64,000 nucleotides of DNA from Phragmites australis (taxonomy: Eukaryota; Streptophyta; Magnoliopsida; Poales; Poaceae). Positions 23,041 through 33,420 of the stretch are shown in pieces (the first letter of the stretch is position 1; every line of letters begins with the position of its first letter). The stretch spans positions 3,474,501 to 3,538,500 of the forward strand of contig NC_084922.1 in assembly GCF_958298935.1 (NCBI RefSeq), written 5' to 3'. The notes beneath the pieces were generated by a model. It worked only from the letters and a program-made list of their open reading frames with translations. It did no database searches and was not told the DNA's origin. Both the position numbers and the translations under genes were made by a program.

Positions 23041-25664
23041 CTAACTGCGAATTGATGCTCGAGGCACCGCTGGCAATCCTAGCTCATCCTCCTGCACAAC
23101 ATCGGATAAAAACCAAGTGACCTTTAGTACCACCTCAACCGACGCAAACTTCTCTTGATTAAATATTTCACATTAAATATGTTCCTTTAGTTGCCTATCA
23201 ACCATAAAGTAAGTCATCCAACAGTTGCCGACCAAGTACCAAATCCTAGACAGAAAAATGCATAAAAATATGCTAAATAAATTTGAAATGAATAAAAGGT
23301 GTTCTTCGCCTAACCCGCTAGAGCACATAGGGGATGAAAGATATTTTGAACTACTTGTTGGTTCGTTCCCAAGGAAAGAAACAACAGAATAACAGTATGT
23401 GAATTTAAGAATGTTGTCCAAATAAACTACCTGCTGCCTTGCTGGGACTGCTGCAGAGCCAATGGGTGCAGCAGGTAAGTTAATGTCGGCATCAAAATCA
23501 GATTCCGGTTGAAGATATGACGGGACTGCAGTTGACTCAAATTCCATATCAGCCTCCAAAGCATCCAGCTCTGCAATGTTCGAGGGGCAAAGAAATAAGG
23601 ACAGCAAACAGAGGATTGACTCCAAAAATATATGCAATAATCATCACCAGCTGGCTCCAGAAGTAAAGGGATCTGCAAGCAAGGTTGGAAGGAACCAAGG
23701 AAGAAAATATAGGTCATTTAGGGCATGAACCTATTTTATGATTTAAAACCAATAATAGTAACCATATTGCCAGGTGATGGGCTCGAAAACCATGAATGCC
23801 CTAAAGCCGGAGAAAGTGTTGTATTGCCAACATAAAATGAAATTACAGCTTCCATACCCCCCATAAGTTCTTCCTCATCAACATCATCAGGGATGTTGTA
23901 GCTTCTACCGAGAGTTTCTTGTATCTCATTGCTCACATCCATCAGGTCCGTCATTTCATCTTGCATGTTCTGGGAATTGCAGGAATGAATATACACTTAA
24001 GTTACCAAAAAAATACAGGGAGAGTAATAAACAAAACAATAAATAATTTAGACAAAATTAAAGGTAGTCCATCAAACACCCCTCCATTCGAGTGATGATC
24101 TAGGCTTGGACAACAGTACTTCCATCATGTAGATGCTAAGCCACTAAGAAAGTTCTCCAGAAGAAAAGGTTGATGATGCCAGGATTTAGGCAACATAAGG
24201 GTGATAAATAATCCAATATTTTATGTTCCGCCTTTGATCAAAAGAATATGAGAAAGAGAAGGCTACAGCTTTTAGTAAGCCCAATGGATACTGCTAGGAG
24301 ATTTGATCCTAGAATAGCCAATCCAAATGATTGGCTACAAGAATAGAAGGATTCTGAAGCTTCTGATCATTTAATTGATACTAGGCGTGAAATAACCATA
24401 AGAGGCTAAACAATCTCCAACTTTTCCCTTAACCCCATGTCCTCACTGTCAGAGCTCATCTAGCATTTAGGAAAACTTTTGACAATGATTTCAGAAGCAC
24501 ACACATGAAGCAAAGATATAGATATTAAAGTACTGAGATGAAGTGAATAGCCTATCCGAATGATTGGCTCCATTCTCCAAAAATAGAAGGACCCTGAAGT
24601 TTCTGATAATTTATTTGCTACTAGGCCCGCAATACCCAAAAGAAGCTAAACATTCCCCAGCTGATCCCTTCACCCCATATCCTCACCGTCAGTACTCATC
24701 TAGCATTTCGGGAAACTTCCAACAATGAATCAGAAGTACAAACATGAAGCAAAAGGAACAGATACTGCAAGTACTTGGAGCAAGTGAGGGGAGTGAGGGG
24801 TAGCATCACATACATCTATGTCCTCGATCTTGACCGTTTTCATCATTCCCTTGAGCTCTTTGTTCGCGGCCTTCATGGCATTCATCTACGGCAAGAAAAC
24901 AAAAACCACTCGGGATTAACTTGGGGAATGCGAAGGTGAGAATTTGCTGGAGGAGAGTTTGGACGGATATTACAGTCTGCTGGGCGTCCTTGAGGCCATC
25001 GGCTGCGAAGGAAACTTGGTCGAGATTGTAGGTTTGGTTGTACAACATGTTGCGCTGTTCCTCATACCTAGGAAGCAAACAGGCCATGCAAAATTAATTC
25101 AAGTGGGCAATGACTGCCTGCCACCACTATATTGGGGACACTGCAACTTGCATGATGAAATGAAGCAGGAATAGCAACTAGCAAGCAAGCAAACAGGCGA
25201 GAAACAAAAGTGGGAGTGATTGCAACAGGAATGGAAGGGTGAGAAATGGGGAATAGAGTACGAACATGCGCTTGTGCTTGAGGAGTCGGATGGCGCGGGC
25301 CTTGATGGCTTCCTGGGAAGGGCCGGGGCGGGTCTTGCGGATCTGGTCCTTGTACCTGGCCAGCTCCTCGTCCAGCTTCTTGATCTTCTCGTCCACCGTC
25401 TCGCCCCGCTTGTTTACCTGTCGAGCCCAATGATCCGTCGCGCATTGGAGACCAGATCAAGAGGAGACCAGGTTAGCTTGCGTTGCCATTACCCACGAAC
25501 CAATGCAGTTACGAATTTTCGACTACCACGGGAGAGAGAGATGAGGAGGGTAGTAGTAGCAGGCTAGCAGCAGATTAGAGAGTGGTGTGACTAACCCGTT
25601 CGGTGGCGTCCTGGATGGAGGGCGGCGGGCCCTTGTCTTTCTTGGCCCCGAAGATCTTCTTCAT
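23041..25664 (-). CDS. VPS60: ESCRT-III-related protein VPS60 (CHMP5 homologue, SNF7 family)
   Basis: VPS60 acts late at endosomal membranes. It binds LIP5/VTA1 and so helps the VPS4 ATPase disassemble ESCRT-III during multivesicular body sorting. Seven exons, read right to left, join in frame to 229 residues: 25596-25664, 25266-25417, 24974-25067, 24814-24885, 23858-23969, 23431-23570 and 23041-23091. The start MKKIFGAKKDKGPPPSIQDA is the conserved basic N-terminus. Helical core blocks include DEKIKKLDEELARYKDQI, YNQTYNLDQVSFAADGLKDA and MKAANKELKGMMKTVKIEDI. The acidic tail ends DELGLPAVPRASIRS. All splice sites are GT-AG. The length fits the family (about 220-235). Intron 4, counted from the start codon, carries a tandem duplication. 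No defect is seen. Confidence 0.95.
24312..24785. repeat. 233-bp tandem duplication inside a VPS60 intron
   Basis: Two adjacent units begin GAATAGCC at 24312 and 24545. Both run through an ATGATTGGCT block, AATAGAAGGA, CTGAAG, TTCTGAT, a CCCTTAACCCCAT/CCCTTCACCCCAT block, CTCATCTAGCATTT and ACATGAAGCAAA. Substitutions and small indels are spread throughout, so it is an old duplication. It does not touch the splice sites. Confidence 0.8.
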
Positions 25665-25950
25665 CGTCGCTCCGCTCGATCCGGTGGTTGCCGCCGCCGC
25701 CGCCGCCGCCGCCGCAGGAAACGGGGACGAAGAGGAGGGGTTTCCTCGGGTTCTTGTGCGAGCGGGGGCTAGTTTTCGAAATCCAGATGTTGACAGGGGT
25801 TACCAGTCAAAACAAAATTGGATTTCGGGTTTCGGCACCGGCAGTTTCCCGTTGGTAATGGGCTGACCATTTGTTCAATGTTTTAACGGGCCAAACCGGA
25901 GCCCGTTAGCCCATCCGTATTGTCCTCTCTCCTCTCCCTTGAGTTGGGGT

Positions 25951-26719
25951 TAAAGATGGTTAATTTGGTCGTGTCTAGTAGGTTGATCTGAGATACGACA
26001 CTATAAGTACGGTTTAAATATGAGAGTAGATGGGTCGGGTTGGTACTGCACGGTTAGCGGGGCTGTGCATGGGCCGACACCTCGGCACAGTGGGCCAGCA
26101 CGGTACGATCTGGTTTAGAGGGGTCGGCATGGGCATAATCCAAACACGGGCACGGCTCACGCCACCTCGCACCGGTCGCCCGCTCTTATGCCGCGTCGCC
26201 TGTCCTCGCCTCGGCTACCCGCCCCCACCTCATCTCACCATGTTGCCCGCCCCGGCCGCCACTTGCGTCACCTCGCCTCGCTGCCTGCCCCCGCCCAGGC
26301 CGCCACCTGCGTTGCCTCGCCTCGCCTCCCGGCCCCGCCACGCCCCTGCACTGCATCGCCGCGCCCCTGCACTGCATCGCCGCGCCGCTCGGTCGCCCCA
26401 GTAGCTCCCCGCCCGCGCCCAGCAGCCACCTTCTCGTCGTCCCTGCTCCACCCCACCATCCTCGTCCCGTCGGCCCCACCTCGTCGCCCGATCGTGCCAC
26501 CCCCCACCGCCCAATGACACTGCACGGCACGTTGTGTCGCAACCGTGCCCAGGTCGACCCAACACTGTAATGTGCTTCACGGGTCATGCCGTGGGCCGAG
26601 AGTGTGGCACACGGGTCGGCACAACAAAATCTGTTACAGTATCTGAGCCTATCGGATTGTACCGTAGTCGAGCTGAGCCTGTGCCGAGCCGGCTCGACTG
26701 GCTCATGTGGCCATCTCTA
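25951..26719. mobile_element. Non-autonomous hAT-type element with a GC-rich interior
   Basis: The ends are TAAAGATGG (25951-25959) and, inverted, TAGAGATGG (26711-26719), fitting the hAT terminal pattern YARNG. The flanks GTTGGGGT (25943-25950) and ATTAGGGT (26720-26727) match at 6 of 8 positions, as expected of an aged 8-bp target duplication. Subterminal GGGCCG/GGCACGG-type motifs occur on both sides. The interior (about 26150-26520) is a C-rich, CGCC/CCGCC-biased block with a tandem CCCTGCACTGCATCGCCGCG repeat. Several overlapping frames are open only because of this composition. It lies upstream of VPS60. Confidence 0.6.
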
Positions 26720-26727
26720 ATTAGGGT

Positions 26728-28603
26728 GATTCCTTAAAAATACAGAGAGTTGCCACGGCAGCCCCCAGTCCCCCACTCTTCTGCTCCCGCCATGTTCCTA
26801 GCCACCCTGCCTCCTCCCTTCAAACGTGGTAGAGCTAATTATTTAACGGATGCATCGGTCGGCTATGATTTTGTCCAGCGAGTGTAGAAATGAATTAGAT
26901 GTGGATGAGATAACTATTGACGTCCATCCAAACGACTGCCCTAGGGCAGAATCAACACCAATTCTTCTGACAGGGAACGCTGGCTTTAATCCAAACAGAC
27001 TCAGACAAGACTGTACAAGTCGGCCATTCGTGCTCATAATTCCGTTCCTCTTGCTTTCTTGCTCTGCAGTGAGATTGCCATCAGCCGGGTGTTCTTGGTC
27101 GTTCCGTTGATGCAAATAGCTACAGCCGCAATGAGGCAGGCAACCTTCTTGGGTGCAAGCAAGAAGCTGAAGCATAAGACTATTTGGAGATCTCCCGCGG
27201 ACGACGACGAGGAGGAGGAGCTATTATCGGCTGCAATTGGTGATTTGCCTGAAAAAAAACTGTTGGCGATGATGCTTACCAAGACATCTTTTACTCTGCT
27301 GGAGGGATGACGCTAGAAAATTATGAAGTTGCGGAAGGCATTGAAATCCCAGTAGCAGCAGGGTTCTCAAACGATCGACTTTCATTGAAGAACCCTTGTG
27401 GCGAGCCTCCTTTCCCGACTCTCTCCACTTCTGCACTTGGGAACCCGACTCTGAAGAACTCACCGGGGAGAGTGTTTGGATATCCTGGATGTTCTCCAGC
27501 CTCTGGATTTCCTAGTCTGCTCCCATGTTGTCGTCTGGATCTGTACAGAATCCTGTCCGCTTGAATGGATTTCCTGAGAAAAATCTCGCATGTTAATTAA
27601 CATGCTCTCCAAATACGTATCATTTTAATAAGACGCGGTCTTTAATACCTAGCTTTCATCATTATTTTTAGAATATATTTATAAACTTTATTAAATTTAT
27701 ATTACGAAAATATTTTACAAGACAAATCTACACATATAATTTTAAGATTTCTAGACTAAATATTTTGAAATTCATTGTTAGTCAAAGTTTTAAAAGATTA
27801 ACTGAACTTTTTTAAAATAGTATTTATTTATGATGGAAGAGAGTATTAGAGGAAACTGAGGAGCTCATCTTCATCCCAGTTAGTACTGAGTTTCCATCTC
27901 CAAATTGCCATGTGATCAACGTGAGTAACCGAATGATGAACGTTTCATCTTCAAACTATGCCCGTAATGATCGGGTGAGTCTCATTGTTGCGTGTAACAT
28001 GTGACATGGAATCTAGCTCTGCAACATGCTCATGGTCAGTGGCTCAGTGTTGTGTGGAACATGCAGGGCAATAGGTCAAGACTACATGGTTTTCCCCCAA
28101 GATCTGCCATATAGTGTTGTAGAATGGATTGTTTTGGTTTTGGTATGAATATTGGTGGCTGTAAACACAAAATTGGAACGCTATTGGGTGTTTTGGAGGC
28201 TATTGTAGGAAGTACACAGAAAAATTTGGGGATGAAGACCGTGACTGTGAGTCCTCGTGTTCATTTTGCCCTGCTCACGGAGCTTGTATCTTATCCGAAT
28301 TTCAGTGTCGGCAACTCGATATGGGGGCATATGAAGTGTAACCGGGAAATTGGTATGACTTTGTTTTCAGATGAACATGTTCTCCCTTCTTCTTGAATGG
28401 GAATTGGTTTCTACATTTTCTTTAGATAATAGAATAAAAAAATCCCAGTTGCTACATCCAAAAATGTACGAAGCCGATAATTATTACATTGTCTGCAACA
28501 TACTCATAGTTCACCAACTAAGGCCATCTCTGACAGGTATCTCAAATTTTCATCCTTAAAAACACTATTACAGCATCCCCTATCACTATTACAGCATTCC
28601 TTA
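26728..28603. other. Intergenic DNA with degenerate repeats
   Basis: A G/C-neutral block at 26840-27560 has short open frames on both strands without a known domain. A perfect 18-bp palindrome, GCATGTTAATTAACATGC, lies at 27588-27605. The A/T-rich stretch from about 27640 to 27850 resembles a worn Stowaway-like element (ending TTTATGATGGAAGAGAGTA). I see no supported gene. Confidence 0.35.
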
Positions 28604-28981
28604 GAGCATCTCCAACCGAGCTCTCTTCTCACCCACTATCCTATATTTGAGGAAATAACGATGAAAATCAGCCTCCAACCGACCCCCTATCCGACCCCCT
28701 TTATTTGAGGAGCCCTCAAATCTCCTCCTTCACCCCCTACATCTAGGGGTTCCTCATCCAACCCCTTATTTGGGAGAGAGGGGGGAGAGAGAGAGGGAGA
28801 GATGGGAGAGAGAGGAGAGAGAGTTACCAGATATTAATAAAATAGAGGTGATTTGAATATAGGGGGTCAAATATGAGGGGTCGGTTGGAACGCGTTGAGA
28901 AATAGGGGATGAAATCTGGATAAGGAGCCCCTAAATTAGAGGAATAAGGGGTCAAATATGAGTAGTCGGTTGGAGATGCTC
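28604..28981. mobile_element. Tourist-like MITE related to the Harbinger element at the window start
   Basis: Perfect 16-bp terminal inverted repeats, GAGCATCTCCAACCGA and its reverse, bound a 378-bp element. TTA lies on both sides (28601-28603 and 28982-28984). The interior contains a (GA)n tract around 28775-28825. From 28830 it shares 22 identical bases with 2703-2724. Similar sequence continues to the terminus: a TCGGTTGGAAC block and then the right inverted repeat. This makes it a deletion derivative of that Harbinger family. Confidence 0.85.
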
Positions 28982-28988
28982 TTATTTT

Positions 28989-29280
28989 CTCATCTCCAAC
29001 AGCTACCCTATTTCTTACCTTTTACTACTTTTTTCCTCCCTCCGGACTCACTGTCAGCCTCTGTCTATAGCACCGCTACAGTACCCGACAGTGATTTCCT
29101 TCCTCCAGGCCCACTGTCGGCCTCTGTGAACAGTACTACTACAGTATTGCAGATGCTGCAGTGTAACACTGTAGCGTTGGATAGGGGATCTGGTGAGGAT
29201 GCTACAATGGACCACAAAGTACTGTAGTAATTAGAATCTGCAAATTTGAGGATTCCGTTAGAGTTAGCCTAAGAAATTGA
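28989..29280. repeat. Second MITE-like repeat with internal duplication
   Basis: It starts TCTCATCTCCAACAGCTACC directly after the MITE's target duplication. It contains two similar units, each with CACTGTC.GCCTCTGT followed by an ACAGTA-type end (about 29049-29085 and 29112-29146). ACAGTA/TACTGTAG motifs continue to 29229. The right end is unclear. It is probably another Tourist-like family member next to, or formerly enclosing, the 28604 element. Confidence 0.4.
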
Positions 29281-30765
29281 AATTTAACAAATAGACTAGG
29301 TTCATCATCAAACACCTATTCTTTTACTAAATATCTACCCATGCTTTATAAAGTTATCTATGATAGTTGTCTCTAGAAGACGGCATGCAATATGCATTGT
29401 GCCTCGTTCTACTCTTTATATAGTAGTATCTATTATTTTATTCAGTGTGTAGTCTTGAAAATAATCTGTACAGAAGAGTTAACTTTTGCTTTATCAAAAA
29501 TCACATCATTTCGACTTAGCCAAAGTGTCTAATAAATAGCACTCATCCCGCCAAAAATTATTTTTGAGCTTTATTCCTATTTCATTTAGCCAAAAGTGAT
29601 TTGTAAAACTCTCCAAATAAACTTAGCAAAATTATAATAAAAGAAAATGATTTTAAATAGTTTCATTGGTAATAAAAAAAACAACACTTCACCTTGCCTT
29701 CTCAGTTTCGTTTGACTTATCTTTAGTAAGAACAATTTCTTTATGCAAAAACCACATAAATATCTTTATTTTTTTGGGAAAATTTCAATTTCCACTCGTA
29801 TCAGTTATCATCTATAATATTAGAATCTGTAACAGTTATATACATTGTTTGATAGAAAATTGGCGGTTCTGGCTTAATGACCATCTAAATATATCAAGGT
29901 GGTCATTTAACTGAACATTTAAAATTCTTGCCACCAAATTATTTCAGGCCTCTAACTTATTCCCCACCAATTGAGAAGTGAATTGGCTTTTGCATGCATT
30001 CTCCATGATACTAAAAGAGAAGTTACATGCGGGGAACGCTCCCAGATCATGCAAATTGAGAGAGGGTGAATGGCCAAAGAGGGCCTGATTTACTACTCCG
30101 AGGTAGCCTAGCCGCAATGGTTCAGTGAACAGTCTTCCGTGACGACCAGGACATATATTCCGGTCAATTCGATGTGGCATGCATGCGTGCTCGCTGCAGC
30201 CTGCTGCAAGTCGGGCGCCGGCATCGACAGGCCACAGACGGGGTGAGGTGGCTGGGAAGAAGGAAACAAGCCAAGCCAAGCCAAGCCATCCACGATGGAA
30301 CCCCAAACGAAGCGACCACGCATTCAACCCGAGCGCCCGCGTCGTCTTCCCCCTCCAATTCTAACTGACCCGGGGGCGTTGGTTGTTGGGAGACTCGCCG
30401 GTCGCCACCACCACTGGCATCGCTCGCGCGCGCGTGCCAATTTAATGGCGGTCCTCCTCCTCCTCTGCCGTCCTCCATCTCAGTTCCCACATCGCGGAGG
30501 GTCGTGGTCATCTCCCTAGAAGCAGCTAGCGTTTTCCCCGCCCATGCTCTGGCCGCGGACCATGCCACCCCTCCTCGCGACTGATCCCCCTTCGCTCCAC
30601 CCCTGCGCGCGCGCGCGTTGCGAGCTCCACATGCGTCGCGCTATGGCCTATGTAGCTCTAGCTCCGTGGCACTGACAGACAGCTCGATCAAGAGTATCAA
30701 GCTACCAAATCACAGCACTGTCCTTCGTCCTATCGCCGACATAATAGACGACACCGATCGATCTA
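29281..30765. other. Intergenic DNA, A/T-rich then GC-rich
   Basis: 29281-30100 is A/T-rich with no gene seen. 30100-30700 is GC-rich, with CG dinucleotide runs (GCGCGCGCG near 30606), AAGCC tandem units near 30270, and overlapping open frames on both strands that carry no recognisable domain. It has the composition of a grass promoter/CpG-rich gene start, but no gene follows because the hAT-like element begins at 30774. Confidence 0.4.
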
Positions 30766-30980
30766 TCTGTACGCAGTGATGGGTCCAGGATTTTTAATTT
30801 GAGTGTACATATTTATCATGCTCGTACCAATGCTGCAGTCATTGTCGTGCCCCGTCTCGCTCGTGCCCACACCGCCGCTGCCGCTACAATATAAATGAAA
30901 TGTTAGAGTAAATCAAACAATAGATATGAGATAAGATCATGTAGTAAAGATGGCATTATGTAATTTTGCAGTAATTTAAC

Positions 30981-31356
30981 CTTAGCTGCAACTCAAATAT
31001 CCGTTCAAATCACCTATCAGCATGGCTTCAGAACTGTAAGATGATGTGAAACAATGTAAAAAGACTTCTCAAAATCTCTTGACCGTTCACCAAGGAGGGA
31101 CTTCTACAGAATGGAAGTGAGATACTTATTGTGTGCTATGAGAAGGTCATCTAAATCCTTTGCCGCATCCATTTCATCAGAGAAATGGGCCCATGAAACC
31201 TCCAAGACCTTAAACATAATGTAGTACTGGAAATTAGTCACAAAGTGATTCATTTCATTGAACAAAACTTGGCATTTGCGGATAACTGAAATAAACTGAG
31301 CTTGGATGCTTGTTCCTTACTTGTAAAATGGCGAAGAAACAATGTAATCGGGCTTC
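30981..31356 (-). pseudogene. GCP3: GCP3/SPC98 (gamma-tubulin complex component 3) fragment, downstream part
   Basis: GCP3 is a core protein of the gamma-tubulin ring complex that nucleates microtubules. On the - strand, 31356-31321 encodes the end of one exon (PDYIVSSPFYK). A 35-bp intron remnant (31286-31320, GTAAGG...TTTCAG) follows. The next exon starts at 31285 with RKCQVLFNEMNHFVTNFQYY and MFKVLEVSWAHFSDEMDAAK. A TAG replaces Glu after KYLTSIL. A frameshift follows GERSR, and two TGA codons interrupt QF.SHADR.FERIFELQL (dots mark the stops). The exon ends at 30981. The rest of the copy lies beyond the gypsy element at 43639-43905. It is clearly dead. Confidence 0.85.
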
Positions 31357-31785
31357 TATCGGTGTATCAGGAACTAGGAGTCCCTGAGTCCCGAGAACAG
31401 GTCGGCCGTCCGCCACGTGTCACCATCTCGCGAGATCCCCCCTGAAGGATGAGGAAAATCTAAGTTCCGGAAGAAGGTGCTCGGGGCCACAGCCTCTGGT
31501 TCCCGAGCACCCCAGTTCCCCGATAACCCGCAGAGTCCAAGTACCGGGAAGAAAGTGCTCGGGGAGGTGCCCGCTCGCCCCCGAGTACCATAGTCCCCCG
31601 ATGGGCCGAACAGCCAAGTGCTCGGGAGAGAGTGCTCGGGGCTGCACGTGGCAGCCCCCGAGCACTCGGTTCCCCGAAGGTTCTACAGAAGGGCTCGGGA
31701 GAGAGTGCTCGGGGCTGCACGTGGCAGCCCCCGAGCACTCGGTTCCCCAAAGGTTCTGCAGAAGTGCTCGGGAGAGAGTGCTCGG
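31357..31785 (+). repeat. Truncated 5' LTR of the gypsy element
   Basis: 429 bp match the start of the 3' LTR at 42164. It begins TATCGG instead of TGTCGG. It keeps two 73-bp repeat units (starting at 31620 and 31693) and the first 20 bp of a third (31766), and then breaks. The TATA box, transcription start region and the LTR's last kilobase are missing. Most of the differences from the 3' LTR are G-to-A in this copy. Confidence 0.9.
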
Positions 31786-32530
31786 CTCATAGCAGGCTTA
31801 GCAAGCCACACAGAAAGATGTCACAGCGAGAGGTAATTACCCGAAACGTCAAATACATGTGTTGGGATTGGATTCAATGAGTATGACTCGAGACCAGCGA
31901 GGATGTCGATTCAGCGGCGGCTGCCTCTCGCGCGTATAAAGCCCACCACCTCCACCCGCAACAGCCTCGCGGGCTCGCAGCGCAGGCGGGCGAGGAGAGT
32001 TCGCAGCAAAAGCCAACAAAAGAAAAACCACAGAGTCAGTCTCCGTGGAGGCCGAGGCGCCCGTGCGAGCCGGTCGTCGTCTCCGCCGCGTCCGCCTTGC
32101 GCCTCCTCCTCGGCCACCTCGGCACTTCCCCTTCCTTGCATCGTCTGTCTCCTGCTTTCGCTTCATCGTCGGGCGTGTCGCGGTGGCCGGTTCCATGGCT
32201 AGCCTCCGCCAGCGGTCATGCACCACAGCCGACGCCCGCGCCACGGCCGCGGCCGCCACTGTGCCTGACGGTCCCACCCTCCATATCGATGTTGAGCTGC
32301 TTCTAGGTTTGGTAGTCGCCAGGACTGGGAGAGTGGGAGTGGGAGATGTGGAGCCGCCGTGTTCGTATCTGGTCGTGGGGAATGGCAGCCGGCATGGGCC
32401 TTCGGCTGGTGGAGTGTAGCGGTGTCTGGGTGGGACGTTTTCATGCGGGCAGCTGGGCCACATCTCGCCAATGGGTGGCTTGTTAGCTTATTTCTAGCAG
32501 CACGGAACCTAAGATTGATACATACAGACA
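31786..32530. repeat. 745-bp copy of 43880-44624 inserted in place of the 5' LTR remainder
   Basis: The segment is collinear with 43880-44624 at a constant offset of 12,094 bp, with no indels. I count six substitutions, about 99.2% identity. The source is hAT-element sequence 247 bp beyond the gypsy 3' LTR. Here it replaces the rest of the 5' LTR, the primer-binding site and the start of gag. It holds a TATA-like box at 31935-31940 (CGCGTATAAAGCCC) in the sense direction of gag-pol. The GC-rich + strand frame in it (from 32045) has no recognisable domain. Confidence 0.9.
31935..31940 (+). promoter_or_regulatory. TATA-like box in the transplanted segment upstream of gag
   Basis: TATAAA in the context CGCGTATAAAGCCC lies about 600 bp before the recognisable gag domain and points towards it. 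The identical box is at 44029-44034 in the source copy. It could replace the lost LTR promoter; this is inference from position only. Confidence 0.4.
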
Positions 32531-33420
32531 CCGAGGCAGAGGACCAGGCTTCCTCTTTCCCAGCCCACGATCACCGGGAATCCCCGGCTCGCCGGCATTC
32601 GCCGCCCAGGGCACCCGCCCGCGCCGTGGGGTACGGCACCGGTTGCCGTGCTTTTACCGCTGAGCTCCGTCGGGTCAAGTGGCCCTCCAAGTTCCGCCCC
32701 GAGCTGCTGGGGAAGTACGACGGGTCCATCGACCCCGTCGAGTTCCTCCAGATCTATACTACGGCCGTTCAAGCGGCCGGAGGCAGCGAAAAGGTGATGA
32801 CAAATTATTTTCATGTTGCCTTGAGGGGCTCTGCCCGTTCCTGGCTTATGAACTTACCCCCAGGGTCTATTAGCTCCTGGGATGACCTCTGCCACCAGTT
32901 TGTGGCCAACTTTCAAGGCATATTCATGCGCCCCGGCTTGGAGTGCGACCTCCACGCCGTCAAGCAACAGGAGGGGGAGACGCTGCGACGCTTTATACAG
33001 CGTTTCAGCCAGATCCGCAACACCATCCCGCGGGTGGCCCCCCACGCTGTTATCGTCGCTTTCCGGTAGGGCGTCCGTGACGAGCGGATGCTCGAAAAGC
33101 TAGGTACGCACGAGATCGAGACCACTGCGGAGCTCTTCGCACTGGCCGATAAGTGCGCCAAGGCTGCGGATGCCAGGGCGTGGCATGCTCCCCGCCCCGC
33201 CGCCGACCAGCCAAGTTCTTCCCGCTCCGACAAACGGGAAAAGAAGAAGAGAAGTAAGCACGAGGCCGCTCCTATCGATCCGGCCCAGGGCCCCGCCCAT
33301 AGACCGGCTCAAGAGCCCGACCGCCGGCAAGAGCGCCGGGCGAGTGCCGACAGACGGCCCGCACCCGCAAGAACCCCTGCCAGGGCCCCTCCTCGGGCCC
33401 CCTCTTCGACGTTGCGGAGC
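32531..33420 (+). pseudogene. Gypsy gag, 5'-truncated and with an amber stop
   Basis: The retrotransposon gag domain is clear: WPSKFRPELLGKYDGSIDP, FLQIYTTAVQAAGG, then ALRGSARSWLMNLPPGSISS and ETLRRFIQRFSQIRNTIPRV. TAG at 33067-33069 stands where Gln is usual before GVRDERMLEKLGT. The frame then continues into a Pro/Arg-rich region. No CCHC zinc knuckle and no protease Asp-Ser/Thr-Gly motif occur before the pol frame begins. An internal deletion therefore appears to have removed the gag C-terminus and most of the protease. The N-terminus was lost to the 745-bp segment. Confidence 0.8.

Noticed and set aside
26186..26587. Several overlapping open frames in the GC-rich block
   Set aside because: They are open on both strands because of composition and have no recognisable domain.
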